From Caulobacter sp. (GTDB lineage: Bacteria > Pseudomonadota > Alphaproteobacteria > Caulobacterales > Caulobacteraceae), in contig JAUXTQ010000040.1 of assembly GCA_030678995.1 (NCBI GenBank), positions 1 through 64,000 on the forward strand: 64,000 nt of DNA, given 5' to 3'. Within the stretch, counting starts at the first letter, position 1. Each line of letters opens with the position of its first letter. Shown piece by piece: positions 1 through 8,981 of this stretch. Position numbers and translations under genes: made by a program. The notes below the pieces were generated by a model, which ran no database searches, had not been told where the DNA came from, and saw only the letters and a program-made list of their open reading frames with translations.

Positions 1-165
1 CGACGTGCCGCCCATGTCGAAGCCGATGACTTTCTGGAACCCGGCCAGACTGGCGGTCTCGACCATGCCGACGACGCCGCCGGCGGGGCCGGACAGGATG
101 GCGTCCTTGCCCTGGAAGAGGTCGGCGGCGGTGAGGCCGCCGGAGGACATCATGAACATGAGGTT
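1..165 (-). pseudogene. Hydantoinase A / 5-oxoprolinase fragment, cut by window edge and lacking its N-terminal part
   Basis: The minus strand encodes an internal piece of the hydantoinase/oxoprolinase (HyuA) family, with [15 protein letters not shown], then [15 protein letters not shown], then the phosphate-binding GFDMGGTS at the window edge. In the family this block lies several hundred residues after the N-terminus. Here it begins abruptly at about base 165 and is preceded by an intergenic-type palindrome and then by the stop codon of the upstream GST gene. The N-terminal half is therefore missing on this side. It is probably a 5'-truncated remnant; use of the internal ATG at 159 is possible but would not give a normal enzyme. 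The C-terminal part lies outside the window. Confidence 0.6.
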
Positions 166-223
166 GGGGGAGGGGGACGCACCCCCTCCGGCCCCTCGGG
201 CCACCTCCCCCGAAGGGGAGGAT
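166..223. repeat. Intergenic GC-rich palindromic repeat
   Basis: This short stretch is rich in CCCCTCC and CTCCCC blocks (CCACCTCCCCCGAAGGGGAG at its core). It closely resembles the distal half of the repeat at 40900-41023 (CCACCTCCCCCGAGGGGGGA). It separates the HyuA fragment from the GST gene. Confidence 0.6.
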
Positions 224-841
224 CTACGCCGCCGCGCTGGGCCTGGCCTTCACCCGCTCGAACCAGGCGTTGACCCAGGCGGCTTCCGCCGGAATCGGCT
301 GGCCGACGGAGGCCCCGAAGTCGAGGAAGGCGAACAACAGGATGTCGGCCAGGCTGAAGCGGTCGCCGCAGACGAACTGCCGCCCGGCCATCAGGCCGTC
401 CAGCCACAGGATGCGGTCGCGGGCGATGGCCTTCAGCTCGGCGGCGCCCTCGGCCCCGACCAGCTTCATCCGGCTCTCGAACAGCCGACGGCCCTCCGAG
501 GCCCGGAATCCGTTGGCCATCGGCTCGCAGATGTTGAGGTCGATGCGGCGGGTCCACATGCGGGTCTCGGCCCGCGCCTCGGGCGTCGCCCCGATCAGGG
601 CCGGCGCAGGGTGCTTTTCCTCGAGATATTCGCAGATGACCGTGATCTCGCTGATCACCTGGCCGCCCTCGAGCTGCAGCGCCGGGGTCTGGCCGGCGAC
701 ATTGACGGCGCCGGTGTAGGGCGACTGGCGGTTCTCGCCGCCCAGCAGGTCGACCTCGACCATAGGCAGGCTGAGGCCCTTTTCTGCGGCGAACATACGG
801 ACCATGCGCGGGTTCGGGCCGACGGAGTTGTAGAGTTTCAT
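224..841 (-). CDS. Glutathione S-transferase family protein
   Basis: The 205-residue product has the two-domain GST layout. A thioredoxin-like N-terminal domain (about 1-80) carries [16 protein letters not shown], the cis-proline and glutathione gamma-glutamyl binding region. An all-helical C-terminal domain (about 88-205) contains [14 protein letters not shown], the N-capping-box region of GSTs. It is likely a cytosolic enzyme for glutathione conjugation or reduction, but the subclass and substrate cannot be read from sequence. The start at 841 gives a clean MKLYNS beginning with the first beta strand directly after it. It is transcribed divergently from the permease at 964. Confidence 0.88.
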   Translation of the reverse strand: MKLYNSVGPNPRMVRMFAAEKGLSLPMVEVDLLGGENRQSPYTGAVNVAGQTPALQLEGGQVISEITVICEYLEEKHPAPALIGATPEARAETRMWTRRIDLNICEPMANGFRASEGRRLFESRMKLVGAEGAAELKAIARDRILWLDGLMAGRQFVCGDRFSLADILLFAFLDFGASVGQPIPAEAAWVNAWFERVKARPSAAA

Positions 842-963
842 GGTGTGCTTCCCTGCTGCGGTGGTGAACTTGACGGGCGCCGCCGGGGCCGCGTCAAGCT
901 GGACGCTGCGGAAGGCAACCTATTCCATTTGACCCTGGACCCGTCCGCCTCAACTCTGTTCGG

Positions 964-2283
964 ATGACAGACCCCGCCCCCGACGCCCGGCGTATCGGCC
1001 CTCTGCTGGCGACCCTGCTGGTGGCCGGCAACATGATCGGCTCTGGGGTGTTCCTGCTCCCCGCGACGCTCGCCGCCATCGGCTCGTCGACGATCATCGG
1101 CTGGGTCATCGCCTCGGCGGGGGCGATGCTGCTGGCGGGTGTGTTCGCCCTGCTGGCCATCCTCAAGCCGACGCCCGACGGGCTGGTCGAGTATCCGGCG
1201 CAGGGCCTGCACCCGGTCTTCGGCTTCGCCAACTGGCTGCTCTACTGGCTGGCCAACTGGGTCGGCGTTCCGGCCGTGGCCCTGGCGATCACCGGCTATC
1301 TGTCGTTCTTCATCCCCGCTTTGAAGGAGCCTCTGGCCGGCGTCTGGGCGACGATCGGGTTCATCTGGCTGATGACCCTGGCCAATGTCATCGGCGCCAG
1401 GACCGTCGCGCGACTGGGCGGCATGACCCTGCTCATCGGCCTGGCGCCGATCGTCGTGGCGACCGTACTCGGCCTGGTGGCCTTTGACGCCGACACCTTC
1501 GCGGCGGGCTGGAATGTCACCGGCAGGCCCCTGCCACAGACCGTGGGCGCCTCGCTGGCCCCGATCTTCTGGGCCTTCCTGGGCCTGGAAAGCGCCAGCA
1601 TGGCCGCCGCCGTCGTCCGGGATCCCGAACGGAACATCCCACGGGCCGCCCTGGGCGGCGTCGGGCTGGCGGCGGTGATCTACATCGCCGCGTCGGTGGC
1701 CCTGATGGGGGCCATCCCCGCGGCGACCCTGGCGCAATCGGCGGCGCCCTTCGCCGACGCCATCGCCACCCTGGCCGGACCGACCGCCGGGGCGATCATC
1801 GCCGTCTGCGCGATGCTCAAGGCCGCCGGCACCCTGGGCGGCTGGATTCTGGTGACGGCCGAGGTCGCGCGCAGCGGCGCGGCGGCCGGATTCCTGCCCC
1901 GGGTCCTGTCCAGTTCCGACCCCGCCCGCGCGCCGGTCCGTGATCTGATCCTGACCGGCGTGCTGTTGTCGGTGGTGATCGCGTCCAGCATGTCGCCGAC
2001 GCTCGGCAAGCAGTTCGCGGTCCTGATCAACATCAGCGTCAACCTGAGCATGGCCATGTATGCCCTGTGCGCCCTGTCGCTGATCCGCTTCGCGAGCGGC
2101 ATCGCCGATCCCGGCAAGCGCCTCGCCGCCCGGGTCATGGCCCTCGGCGGCGCCGGCTTCTCGGTCTGGGTGGTGGCGGCCTCCGACCCGGCCATGCTGG
2201 CGCCGAGCCTGTGGGCCTTCGCCGCGACGGTTCCGCTGTATGGGCTGGTGCTGCTGGCGAGGCGGATGAAGGGGGCCGTCTAG
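964..2283 (+). CDS. APC-superfamily amino acid permease
   Basis: The 439-residue protein is hydrophobic throughout, with about 12 predicted membrane segments. The first segment has GNMIGSGVFLLP, the unwound substrate-binding helix signature (GxxIGxGxF) of the amino acid-polyamine-organocation family. Length and layout match AdiC/PotE-type inner-membrane antiporters or proton symporters. The substrate is unknown. No strong ribosome binding site is visible before the ATG at 964. It converges on the amidohydrolase gene at 2388, which acts on acylated amino acids in its family, but the two genes are on opposite strands, so a functional link is only a guess. Confidence 0.85.
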   Translation: MTDPAPDARRIGPLLATLLVAGNMIGSGVFLLPATLAAIGSSTIIGWVIASAGAMLLAGVFALLAILKPTPDGLVEYPAQGLHPVFGFANWLLYWLANWVGVPAVALAITGYLSFFIPALKEPLAGVWATIGFIWLMTLANVIGARTVARLGGMTLLIGLAPIVVATVLGLVAFDADTFAAGWNVTGRPLPQTVGASLAPIFWAFLGLESASMAAAVVRDPERNIPRAALGGVGLAAVIYIAASVALMGAIPAATLAQSAAPFADAIATLAGPTAGAIIAVCAMLKAAGTLGGWILVTAEVARSGAAAGFLPRVLSSSDPARAPVRDLILTGVLLSVVIASSMSPTLGKQFAVLINISVNLSMAMYALCALSLIRFASGIADPGKRLAARVMALGGAGFSVWVVAASDPAMLAPSLWAFAATVPLYGLVLLARRMKGAV

Positions 2284-2290
2284 AGGTTGC

Positions 2291-2387
2291 GTGGTTCGAC
2301 ACGCACCCTGCGGGTGCTGCTCACCATGACGTAGCGAAAATGCACGTCATCCTGAGCAGGCCCGAAGGGCCGTGTCGAAGGACGCAC
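2291..2387. repeat. Dispersed palindromic repeat (GTGGTTCGACACGC / TCGAAGGACGCAC type)
   Basis: The element starts with GTGGTTCGACACGC and ends with GTGTCGAAGGACGCAC, with CTCACCATGACG and CGTCATCCTGAGCAG as inner arms. The same outer and inner modules recur at 4132-4246 and, inverted, at 5035-5134. It directly abuts the stop codon of the amidohydrolase gene at 2388. Confidence 0.75.
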
Positions 2388-4115
2388 TCACCACGCCCAG
2401 GTCCAGTCCCTCGCCGTCGCCCGGCACCCTCCATCTGGCCAGCCTTTCCAGCCGCGGCCCCTGACCACGCGGCCGGTGGCCAGGCCCGTGGGCTCGCCGT
2501 TCTTCAGGGCCACGCCGCCGTTGATCAGCACCCAGCGCATGCCGGTGGCGAACTGTTTGGGCGACTCGTAGGTCGCGGCATCCCCCACGGTCGCCGGGTC
2601 GAAGATGGCCAGGTCGGCGTACATCCCGGCCTTGAGCGATCCCCGGTCGTGCAGGCCGAGGTTCTGTGCCGGGAAGGCCGACAGGCGGCGCACCGCGTCG
2701 GCCAGGGTCAGGGCCTTTTCCTCGCGCACGTAGCGGCCCAGCAGCCGGGCGACGTTGCCGTAGGCGCGGGGATGGGTGCTCGACTGCAGGAACACCCCCT
2801 CGGGCGCCAGGGCCGCGGCGTCGGAGCCGAAGCTCATCCACGGCAGGGCCGTCTGCCGACGGACGTTGTCCTCGCTCATCAGGAAATAGACCACCTGCAC
2901 CCGGCTGCCGTCCTCGATGACCAGGTCGATGGCCGCGTCCTCGGGGCTGACGCCGCGCATCCGCGCCACCTCGGCCAGGGTCTTGCCGGTCAGGGGCTTG
3001 AGCTTGGGATTGCGGAAACCGACCAGCAGCGTCCCCTCGGCCCCCGCGAAGCGGTAGAGGTTCTCGAATGCCGGGCTGTCGGTGCGCATCTCGGCGATCA
3101 CCTCGCGGCGGGTGGCCGGGTCCTTCAGCCGCTTGATCCAGGCCTCGCGCCCGCCGGCCTGCACCCAGGTGGGCATGGCCGCGTCCAGGCCCGTTGAGCC
3201 GGCAGTGTAGGTGTACATGTTGGCGGTGATGCGCAGGCCGTCCTTGCGGGCCGCCTCGATCCTGGCGATGGCCGCGTCCAGCTTGCCCCAGTTCTGCTTG
3301 CCGGCCGCCTTCAGGTGAAAGATTTCCGCCGGCGCGCCCGAGCGGCGGGCGATGTCGACCAGCTCGTCGATGGCCTCCAGCAGCCGGTTGCCCTCGCTGC
3401 GCATGTGGCTGATGTACATGCCGCCGCAGCGGCCGGCCTCGGTGGTCAGGGCCACCAGCTCGTCGGTGTCCGCATAGCTGCCTGGAGCGTAGATCAGCGA
3501 GCTGCCGACCCCCAGGGCGCCGTCCTCCATCGCCGCCACCACCAGGGCCCGCATCCTGGCCAGCTCGGCCGGCGTGGGGTCGACGTCCTCCTCGCCCAGC
3601 ACATGGGTGCGCACCGTCTCGGCCCCGACGAAGGAGGCGACGTTGGGCGATATACCCAGCTTCTCCAGGTGGGTCAGGTATTCGTCGAGGGTGACCCAGG
3701 TGACCGGATACTTGATGTCGCCCTGCCGCTCGGTCTCCTGGCGGCGCATCTTCTCGTTCCATGGGCCCATGGAGGAGCCCTCGCCCATCACCTCCAGCGT
3801 CACCCCCTGCTTGAGGTCCGACAGGCCCCGGCCGTCGACCAGCAGGCTCTCGGTCGACCAGCTGAGCATGTTGATGAAGCCCGGCGCGACGGCCAGGCCC
3901 GTGGCGTCGATCTCGGTCAGGCGCGCGCCCTTGAGCTTGCGGCCCACCGCCACGATCCGGTCGCCCCGAATGGCCACGTCGCCGATGAACGGCTCTCCGC
4001 CGGAGCCGTCATAGATTGTTCCATTCCGGACAACGATGTCGAACGGGGCTTCGTCGCTCGGCGTGGCGCAGGAGAGAAGGACGAGGCAGGCCGCGAGGGC
4101 GATGAGGTTGCGCAT
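2388..4115 (-). CDS. Exported amidohydrolase, N-acyl-D-amino-acid deacylase (D-aminoacylase) family lipoprotein
   Basis: The 575-residue protein begins with a lipoprotein signal (LVLLSC, Cys16 as the lipid-modified residue) and then the amidohydrolase start VVRNGTIYDGSGGEPF. It belongs to the amidohydrolase-3 group annotated as N-acyl-D-amino-acid deacylases. The usual HxH metal motif after PGFI is not present: the sequence reads PGFINMLSWSTES. The usual metal-binding Cys of GxTxxVxGNC is replaced in GVTLEVMGEGSS. Later histidines remain in YISHMRSEG and EIFHLKAAG. This pattern fits a noncanonical subfamily rather than a broken gene, since the frame is intact. It probably acts in the periplasm on acylated or D-amino acids or peptides; the substrate is unproven. 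Confidence 0.82.
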   Translation of the reverse strand: MRNLIALAACLVLLSCATPSDEAPFDIVVRNGTIYDGSGGEPFIGDVAIRGDRIVAVGRKLKGARLTEIDATGLAVAPGFINMLSWSTESLLVDGRGLSDLKQGVTLEVMGEGSSMGPWNEKMRRQETERQGDIKYPVTWVTLDEYLTHLEKLGISPNVASFVGAETVRTHVLGEEDVDPTPAELARMRALVVAAMEDGALGVGSSLIYAPGSYADTDELVALTTEAGRCGGMYISHMRSEGNRLLEAIDELVDIARRSGAPAEIFHLKAAGKQNWGKLDAAIARIEAARKDGLRITANMYTYTAGSTGLDAAMPTWVQAGGREAWIKRLKDPATRREVIAEMRTDSPAFENLYRFAGAEGTLLVGFRNPKLKPLTGKTLAEVARMRGVSPEDAAIDLVIEDGSRVQVVYFLMSEDNVRRQTALPWMSFGSDAAALAPEGVFLQSSTHPRAYGNVARLLGRYVREEKALTLADAVRRLSAFPAQNLGLHDRGSLKAGMYADLAIFDPATVGDAATYESPKQFATGMRWVLINGGVALKNGEPTGLATGRVVRGRGWKGWPDGGCRATARDWTWAW

Positions 4116-4131
4116 GCGGCGGACTCCCTGC

Positions 4132-4246
4132 GTGGTTCGACACGCGCTCTTCGAGCGCTGCTCACCATGACGTGTTTTCTGAATACGTCATCCTGAGCAG
4201 CCCGCGAAGCGGCCCCGGACCGGATCCGGGGGTCGAAGGACGCACT
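4132..4246. repeat. Dispersed palindromic repeat, second copy of the 2291 family
   Basis: It starts with GTGGTTCGACACGCGCTC, has the arms CTCACCATGACG and CGTCATCCTGAGCAGC, and ends GTCGAAGGACGCAC. The middle differs from the copy at 2291-2387 by an added CCGGACCGGATCCGG hairpin. Confidence 0.75.
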
Positions 4247-4269
4247 ATCGATCCGCGAGGCTGCAATTC

Positions 4270-4297
4270 GGGACAGACACCTGCGGGTGTCTATCCC
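4270..4297. repeat. GGGACAGACACC-type palindrome at the 3' end of the HAD gene
   Basis: This 28-bp near-perfect palindrome has the arms GGGACAGACACC and GGTGTCTATCCC. Its last base overlaps the stop codon of the HAD gene (TAG, bases 4299-4297 on the minus strand), so it could act as a 3'-end hairpin. The same element is found at 51051-51078. Confidence 0.7.
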
Positions 4298-4992
4298 TAT
4301 GGGAGCGAGGCCACCCACCCGGGCAGTTCGCTGATCGAGCCGAGCTCGGCGTAGCGGTCGTGGCCGCGGGGCGCCTCGGCGGCTTCGTGGGCCCAGACCA
4401 GTGGATAGGGGATCAGCGCGCCCCAGGCGCCGGCGTCGAGGGCCGGGATGATGTCCGACCGCATGGAGTTGCCGGCCATCACCGCCTGCTCGGGCCCTGT
4501 GCCGTGCCGAGCGAAGACCCGGCGGTAGGTGTCGGCGTCCTTCTCGCTGACGATCTCGACGGCGACGAACAGGTCGCCCAGGCCCGAAGCGGCCAGCTTC
4601 TGCTCCTGGTGCAGCAGGTCGCCCTTGGTGATCAGCACCAGCCGGTAGCGCTCCGACAGGCTGGCCAGGGCCAGGTCGACGCCCGGCAGGGGCTCGACCG
4701 GCTCGGTCAGCATCTCCCGGCCGACGGCGAGGATCTCGCGGATCACCGTGGTGGACACCGCCCCGTCGGTCAGCTCCATGGCCGTCTCGATCATCGACAG
4801 GGTGAAGCCCTTCACGCCGTAGCCGTAGAGGCGAAGGTTGCGCTTCTCGGTCTCCGCCAGCCGCGCCTCGAGGGTCGCCGGATCGCAATGCGGGCTGAGC
4901 AGGTCCGTGAACCGCTGATGGGTCAGCCGGAACAACGACTCGGTGTGCCAGAGCGTGTCGTCGGCATCGAGGCCGACCGTGGTGATGGTCAT
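4297..4992 (-). CDS. HAD-superfamily hydrolase
   Basis: The 231-residue protein shows the HAD motifs in order: motif I GLDADDTLW (Asp9 nucleophile, Asp11 acid/base), motif II LVLITKGD, motif III Lys within SEKDADTYRRVF, and motif IV GNSMRSDI. The helical insert after motif I (about 20-85) indicates a C1-cap, phosphoglycolate phosphatase-like or haloacid dehalogenase-like enzyme. It is presumably a cytosolic phosphatase of unknown substrate. The start at 4992 places motif I at the usual distance from the N-terminus. A REP-like palindrome sits on its stop codon. Confidence 0.85.
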   Translation of the reverse strand: MTITTVGLDADDTLWHTESLFRLTHQRFTDLLSPHCDPATLEARLAETEKRNLRLYGYGVKGFTLSMIETAMELTDGAVSTTVIREILAVGREMLTEPVEPLPGVDLALASLSERYRLVLITKGDLLHQEQKLAASGLGDLFVAVEIVSEKDADTYRRVFARHGTGPEQAVMAGNSMRSDIIPALDAGAWGALIPYPLVWAHEAAEAPRGHDRYAELGSISELPGWVASLP

Positions 4993-5034
4993 GGGTGGCG
5001 TCTAACCCCGACGCCAGGGCAAGCCAACACTGTT

Positions 5035-5134
5035 CGTCATGGTGAGGAGCGAGCCCCAGGCGAGCGTCTCGAACCACGCAGGATCCTGGTGCGTCCTTCG
5101 AGACGCCGGCTGCGCCGGCTCCTCAGGATGACGG
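5035..5134. repeat. Dispersed palindromic repeat, inverted copy of the 2291 family
   Basis: Read on the minus strand it has the modules of the copies at 2291 and 4132: CGTCATCCTGAGGAGCC near one end and CTCACCATGACG at the other, with GTGCGTCCTTCGAGAC in the middle on the plus strand. It fills the gap between the HAD and DUF1272 genes. Confidence 0.65.
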
Positions 5135-5159
5135 ACTATTGTGGTTTGCACGGCGCCCC

Positions 5160-5402
5160 CTAAGCACAAGCCCCGTGCTCCTTCTTCACCCGCTCGGTAC
5201 TGCCAGGGAACTTCGCCAGCAGGGTCACGGGCCGGGGCGGGCGGGCGACCAGGTCGCCGCCGCAATTGGGGCAGACGCCGGCGAACCGCTCGTCTGTGCA
5301 GACCGCGCAAAAGGTGCATTCGAAGCTGCAGATCCGCGCGTCGCCGCCGTTGGGGGCGAGGTCGTGGTCGCAGCATTCGCAGTTGGGGCGCATCTGGAGC
5401 AT
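5160..5402 (-). CDS. DUF1272 family small cysteine-rich protein
   Basis: This 80-residue protein matches the DUF1272 family pattern from its first residues (MLQMRPNCECCDHDL), followed by ARICSFECTFCAVC and GVCPNCGGDLVARP. The Cys pairs (CxCC, CxxC, CxxC) are arranged as for a small zinc-binding domain. The function of the family is not known. It lies between the HAD gene and carA on the opposite strand from carA. The start at 5402 is the only sensible one because the family motif begins at residue 4. Confidence 0.88.
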   Translation of the reverse strand: MLQMRPNCECCDHDLAPNGGDARICSFECTFCAVCTDERFAGVCPNCGGDLVARPPRPVTLLAKFPGSTERVKKEHGACA

Positions 5403-5483
5403 AAGCCCTCCGATAGCGTTTGACCGAAGAGGTCCGACTCACTACCAACGCGCCCGTTTGTCCACCCGCCAGGAACCCTTCAC

Positions 5484-6653
5484 ATGACGCAGACCCTGCT
5501 TGCCGGCGTCACCGGCGTTCTGGTCCTGGCCGACGGGACGGTGCTGCAGGGGATCGGCGTGGGCGCGACGGGCGAGGCGGTGGGCGAGGTCTGCTTCAAC
5601 ACCGCCATGACCGGCTACCAGGAGATCCTCACCGACCCCTCCTACATGGCCCAGATCATCGCCTTCACCTTCCCGCACGTGGGCAACGTCGGAACCAACG
5701 TCGAGGACCTGGAGCAGATCAGCGGCGGCAGCGAGACGGCCGCCCGCGGGGCCATCTTCCGCGACGCGCCGACCGATCCGGCCAACTGGCGGGCCGACAG
5801 CGACCTGGACGGCTGGATGAAGCGCCGCGGCGTCATCGGCCTGGCCGGGGTCGACACCCGCGCCTTGACCCGGCTGATCCGCGAGAAGGGCATGCCGCAC
5901 GCGGTGATCGCCCACAGCCCCGATGGCCGGTTCGATCTCGACGCCCTGACGGCGAAAGCCCGCGAATGGTCTGGCCTGGTTGGCCTGGACCTGGCCAGGG
6001 AGGCCACCACCCGCCAGACCTTCGTCTGGGACGAGGGCCTGTGGTCGTGGCCGGAAGGCTACGCCAGGCCGGGCGCCCCGAAGTACGAGGTCGTGGTCCT
6101 CGACTACGGCGTGAAGCGCAACATCCTGCGGGCCCTGAGCTCCATCGGCGCGCGGGCGACCGTGGTGCCGGCCGACACCTCCGCCGAGGACATCCTCGCC
6201 CGCAAGCCGGACGGCGTGCTGCTGTCCAATGGCCCCGGCGACCCGGCCGCGACCGGTGAGTACGCCGTCCCCGAGATTCGCAAGCTGGTCGATAGCGGCA
6301 CGCCGGTGTTCGGCATCTGCCTGGGCCACCAGATGCTGGCCCTGGCGCTGGGGGCGAAGACCGTGAAGATGGACCAGGGCCACCACGGGGCGAACCACCC
6401 GGTGAAGGACCTGACGACCGGCAAGGTGGAGATCGTCTCGATGAACCACGGCTTCACGGTAGACCGCGACAGCCTGCCGGCGCCGGTCACCGAGACCCAC
6501 GTCAGCCTGTTCGACGGCACCAATGCGGGCCTGGCCCTGGCCGACAAGCCGGTGTTCAGCGTCCAGCACCACCCGGAAGCCTCGCCCGGCCCGACCGACA
6601 GCCTCTATCTGTTCGAGCGCTTCGCCGGGCTGATGGACAGGGCTAGGTCCTAG
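5484..6653 (+). CDS. carA: Carbamoyl-phosphate synthase small (glutamine amidotransferase) subunit
   Basis: The 389-residue CarA hydrolyses glutamine and passes ammonia to CarB to make carbamoyl phosphate for pyrimidines and arginine. The N-terminal domain has [21 protein letters not shown]. The C-terminal class I amidotransferase domain has GICLGHQML with the nucleophilic Cys, and [17 protein letters not shown] with the catalytic His and Glu. The length is normal. Unlike the usual adjacent arrangement, carB starts 2.7 kb downstream, with four other genes between. The stop codon overlaps the end of the convergent glycosyltransferase gene within CTAGGTCCTAG. Confidence 0.97.
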   Translation: MTQTLLAGVTGVLVLADGTVLQGIGVGATGEAVGEVCFNTAMTGYQEILTDPSYMAQIIAFTFPHVGNVGTNVEDLEQISGGSETAARGAIFRDAPTDPANWRADSDLDGWMKRRGVIGLAGVDTRALTRLIREKGMPHAVIAHSPDGRFDLDALTAKAREWSGLVGLDLAREATTRQTFVWDEGLWSWPEGYARPGAPKYEVVVLDYGVKRNILRALSSIGARATVVPADTSAEDILARKPDGVLLSNGPGDPAATGEYAVPEIRKLVDSGTPVFGICLGHQMLALALGAKTVKMDQGHHGANHPVKDLTTGKVEIVSMNHGFTVDRDSLPAPVTETHVSLFDGTNAGLALADKPVFSVQHHPEASPGPTDSLYLFERFAGLMDRARS

Positions 6654-7917
6654 CCAGTTCCTCCAGGATCACCTCGGCGGCCCGCCCCGGACCATCCTGC
6701 GTCGCATAGATGAGCTGAATCGCCTGGGCGGCCTTCCGGTAACGACCGTCGCGGAGCATTCGCCGCACGGCCCTGTGAACCCGGTTTCCCCCAACGCGAT
6801 GGGGCGGAATGACGATCGCCGCGCCCCGCTCGCTCGCCAGATGGGCGTTGAGCTCCTGTTCCGGCTGGATCGGCAGACTGATGATCGGCGCGCCGCTGGC
6901 CAGGGCGCACTGCACGCTGCCCTGGCCGCCCGCGATCACCGCCAGGTCGACCCTGGGCATGATCAGGTGACTGGGCAGGACGCCCTCGACCATCACCCTG
7001 TCGCTCTCCAGATCGGCGAGGGCGTGGACCGTGCCGGCGACCAGCACCCGCGCCCCGCTGCGCGCCACCTGCCGGACCACCTCCCGCACCAGCCCCTCTT
7101 CGGTGGAGGTCAGGGCCGCGAAGACCAGCGGCCCGGCTCCGCCCAGGAACCGCTCGACCCGTTCGGGAACCGGCAGGTCCAGCTCGGCGAAGATCGGGCC
7201 GACATAGCGCATGCGCGGATGGCCGCGCAGGGCCTTCGGCCGCTTCGGCGTCCAGGCTTCCATCTCCTCGCGGGAAATGCCCAGCACCTCGGGCGCCTCG
7301 GTCACCAGGGTGATGTCGCCCGTCATGATGGCCATCAGGCTGGGCACGGGCTCGACGCCCAGCTCCGCCGCGATCCGATTGAAGCCCGACGTATAGAGGT
7401 CGGTGTCGAGGACGCGATGGTTCTGCATCAGGCGGGCCAGGCCCCTGGGCATGAACCTGAAGATCGCCACCGGCGGCCTGGCCATGGCCGGGGGGATGTT
7501 GCGCTCGACAACCGGCGGCACGAACGACCCGCCATGCTCGGCGAACAGCGGGATGCCTGCCAGCCGGGTCGATAGCAGGGGCGTGAGCGTGAACCCCGTC
7601 ACCACGGCGGTAACGCCCTCGTGGCGGAACATCTCGGCCTCGGCCCGGGCGTAGGTTCGCAGTTCCTCGTCGGAATAGATGCTCTGGTCCGGGCTGCCCA
7701 GACCCGGTCCGCTGGCCACGAAGCGGCGGCAGCGCTCATCGTCCATGCGCGGCCCGACGATGACATAGGGCGCGCCCGCTTCGCGGATCAGGCGTTCATA
7801 CGTCCCGCCGTGGGTCGCAATCAGCGTGCGCGCGCCGCGCGCCTCCAGGGCCTTCCAGATCGCCAGCATGCGGCTGGTTTCCGACAGGTAGGCGCAGTTC
7901 GGCATCAGGCAGATCAA
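6643..7917 (-). CDS. Glycosyltransferase, MGT / GT1-like
   Basis: The 424-residue protein resembles macrolide/UDP-glucuronosyl-type (GT-B fold) glycosyltransferases. It has an N-terminal Rossmann half that includes [16 protein letters not shown]. The C-terminal nucleotide-sugar half has [32 protein letters not shown] and [11 protein letters not shown], corresponding to the donor-binding PxxxLL...GGxG...PxxxDQ region. It likely glycosylates a small lipophilic acceptor. The TTG start at 7917 is chosen because AAGGACG lies about 8 bases upstream; an internal ATG at 7905 is the alternative. It is divergent from a MarR regulator that probably controls it. Confidence 0.82.
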   Translation of the reverse strand: MICLMPNCAYLSETSRMLAIWKALEARGARTLIATHGGTYERLIREAGAPYVIVGPRMDDERCRRFVASGPGLGSPDQSIYSDEELRTYARAEAEMFRHEGVTAVVTGFTLTPLLSTRLAGIPLFAEHGGSFVPPVVERNIPPAMARPPVAIFRFMPRGLARLMQNHRVLDTDLYTSGFNRIAAELGVEPVPSLMAIMTGDITLVTEAPEVLGISREEMEAWTPKRPKALRGHPRMRYVGPIFAELDLPVPERVERFLGGAGPLVFAALTSTEEGLVREVVRQVARSGARVLVAGTVHALADLESDRVMVEGVLPSHLIMPRVDLAVIAGGQGSVQCALASGAPIISLPIQPEQELNAHLASERGAAIVIPPHRVGGNRVHRAVRRMLRDGRYRKAAQAIQLIYATQDGPGRAAEVILEELART

Positions 7918-7940
7918 GGCGTTCGTCCTTGGCTTGTGCT

Positions 7941-7955
7941 ATATATGCAATATAT
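7941..7955. promoter_or_regulatory. Candidate MarR operator between the glycosyltransferase and marR genes
   Basis: The 45-bp divergent gap contains ATATATGCAATATAT, an AT-rich inverted repeat (6-bp arms around GCA) in otherwise GC-rich DNA. It sits just upstream of both start codons, where a MarR dimer could repress both genes. Assignment is by position and symmetry only. Confidence 0.45.
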
Positions 7956-7962
7956 TACCTAT

Positions 7963-8481
7963 ATGAACGAATCGCTGGAATCAATCCGCCTGACCCCAGC
8001 CGAACGAGCGCTGGCCGGGGATGCCGCCGACGCCATCCTCGCCGCGCGCCGCCTGCTGATGGCCGCCCAACGGCTGCGCTACCTGATGGATCAGCGATTC
8101 CGCGCCGACGGCCTGACCACCCAGCAGGCGGCGCTGCTGACCGTCGCCCGCGACCTGGAAGGCCCGACCCTGGCCCAGGCGGCGAAGATGATGGGATCGA
8201 GCCACCAGAACGTGAAGCAGCTGGTCACCGCCCTCGAACGCAAGGGGCTGCTTCGCTACGACATCGACCCGCAGGACGGCCGCGTCCGCCGGTTGTCGCC
8301 GACGGCGCGGAGCGACGCTCTGTGGTCCAGTCGGGACGTCGGCGACTTCGCCGCCGTGGCCGGCTGGTTCGGATCACTGTCGCCGGCGGAGGTCAGCCAG
8401 CTGGCTGGCCTGCTGGACCAGTTGGAGACTGGCCTGCGCCACGTCTCTCCTACTGATGGCCCGCCATCAGCTGGATCGTGA
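7963..8481 (+). CDS. MarR-family transcriptional regulator
   Basis: The 172-residue protein has the MarR winged-helix layout. LTTQQAALLTVARDLEGPTLAQAAKMMGSS forms helices 2-3, then HQNVKQLVTALERKGLLRY is the recognition helix, and DIDPQDGRVRRLSPT is the wing with the conserved D-x-R. The start at 7963 (MNESLESI) is taken because it immediately precedes the first helical segment and lies next to the AT-rich palindrome. It probably represses itself and the divergent glycosyltransferase, releasing on binding a phenolic or lipophilic ligand; this is inferred from arrangement. Its 3' end overlaps the convergent gene at 8450 by 32 bases. Confidence 0.88.
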   Translation: MNESLESIRLTPAERALAGDAADAILAARRLLMAAQRLRYLMDQRFRADGLTTQQAALLTVARDLEGPTLAQAAKMMGSSHQNVKQLVTALERKGLLRYDIDPQDGRVRRLSPTARSDALWSSRDVGDFAAVAGWFGSLSPAEVSQLAGLLDQLETGLRHVSPTDGPPSAGS

Positions 8482-8800
8482 ACGGTCCGCTGGTCCAGCT
8501 GTCGCCGACGTTGTGGGCCGAGACCGGGGTGCAGATCGGGTTGGGGTAGCCCGGAGGCGCCTCGCTGGTGAAGGTCAGGCAGACCTGCGAGCCCTGCACT
8601 TCCCAGGTCCCGGCCATCTGCAGCTCGCCCTGCACGCCGGTGAAGCTGTGGTCGCCCTCGTAGTAGATCTTCGAGGACATGCCGCTGGCGTCGGTGGTGA
8701 TGGTCGTGTTGCCGATCCGCGAGGCCATGACCTCGTCGCCGGCCATGGCGGCGCCGGCCGAAAGCGCGAGCGCCGCGATGGCGCCGAGCAGAATACGCAT
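8450..8800 (-). CDS. Small secreted protein of unknown function
   Basis: This 116-residue protein begins with a clear Sec signal peptide (MRILLGAIAALALSAGAAMA, cleavage likely after AMA). The mature part of about 95 residues contains a YYEGDHSFTGVQGELQMAG segment and two Cys (SQVCLTFTSE and NPICTPV) that could form a disulfide. It is likely periplasmic and beta-rich. I do not recognise a family with confidence. It converges on the marR gene and overlaps its end. Confidence 0.75.
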   Translation of the reverse strand: MRILLGAIAALALSAGAAMAGDEVMASRIGNTTITTDASGMSSKIYYEGDHSFTGVQGELQMAGTWEVQGSQVCLTFTSEAPPGYPNPICTPVSAHNVGDSWTSGPFTIQLMAGHQ

Positions 8801-8981
8801 GAAGTCCTCCCAGACTCTGTTTTCGTCCCCTGGGCGAGTCGTACCCCCGCGGCGAAGGCATGGTCAATCGCGCCGCGCTGCGGGGTTGCGCCCCCCCGAC
8901 TCCCTCTCTAAACCGGCCCCTTAACCAGCAGTTTGACCGGGGCCGGGCGCGCAGATCTGCGCGACCGCCCATGCGCGCGAG

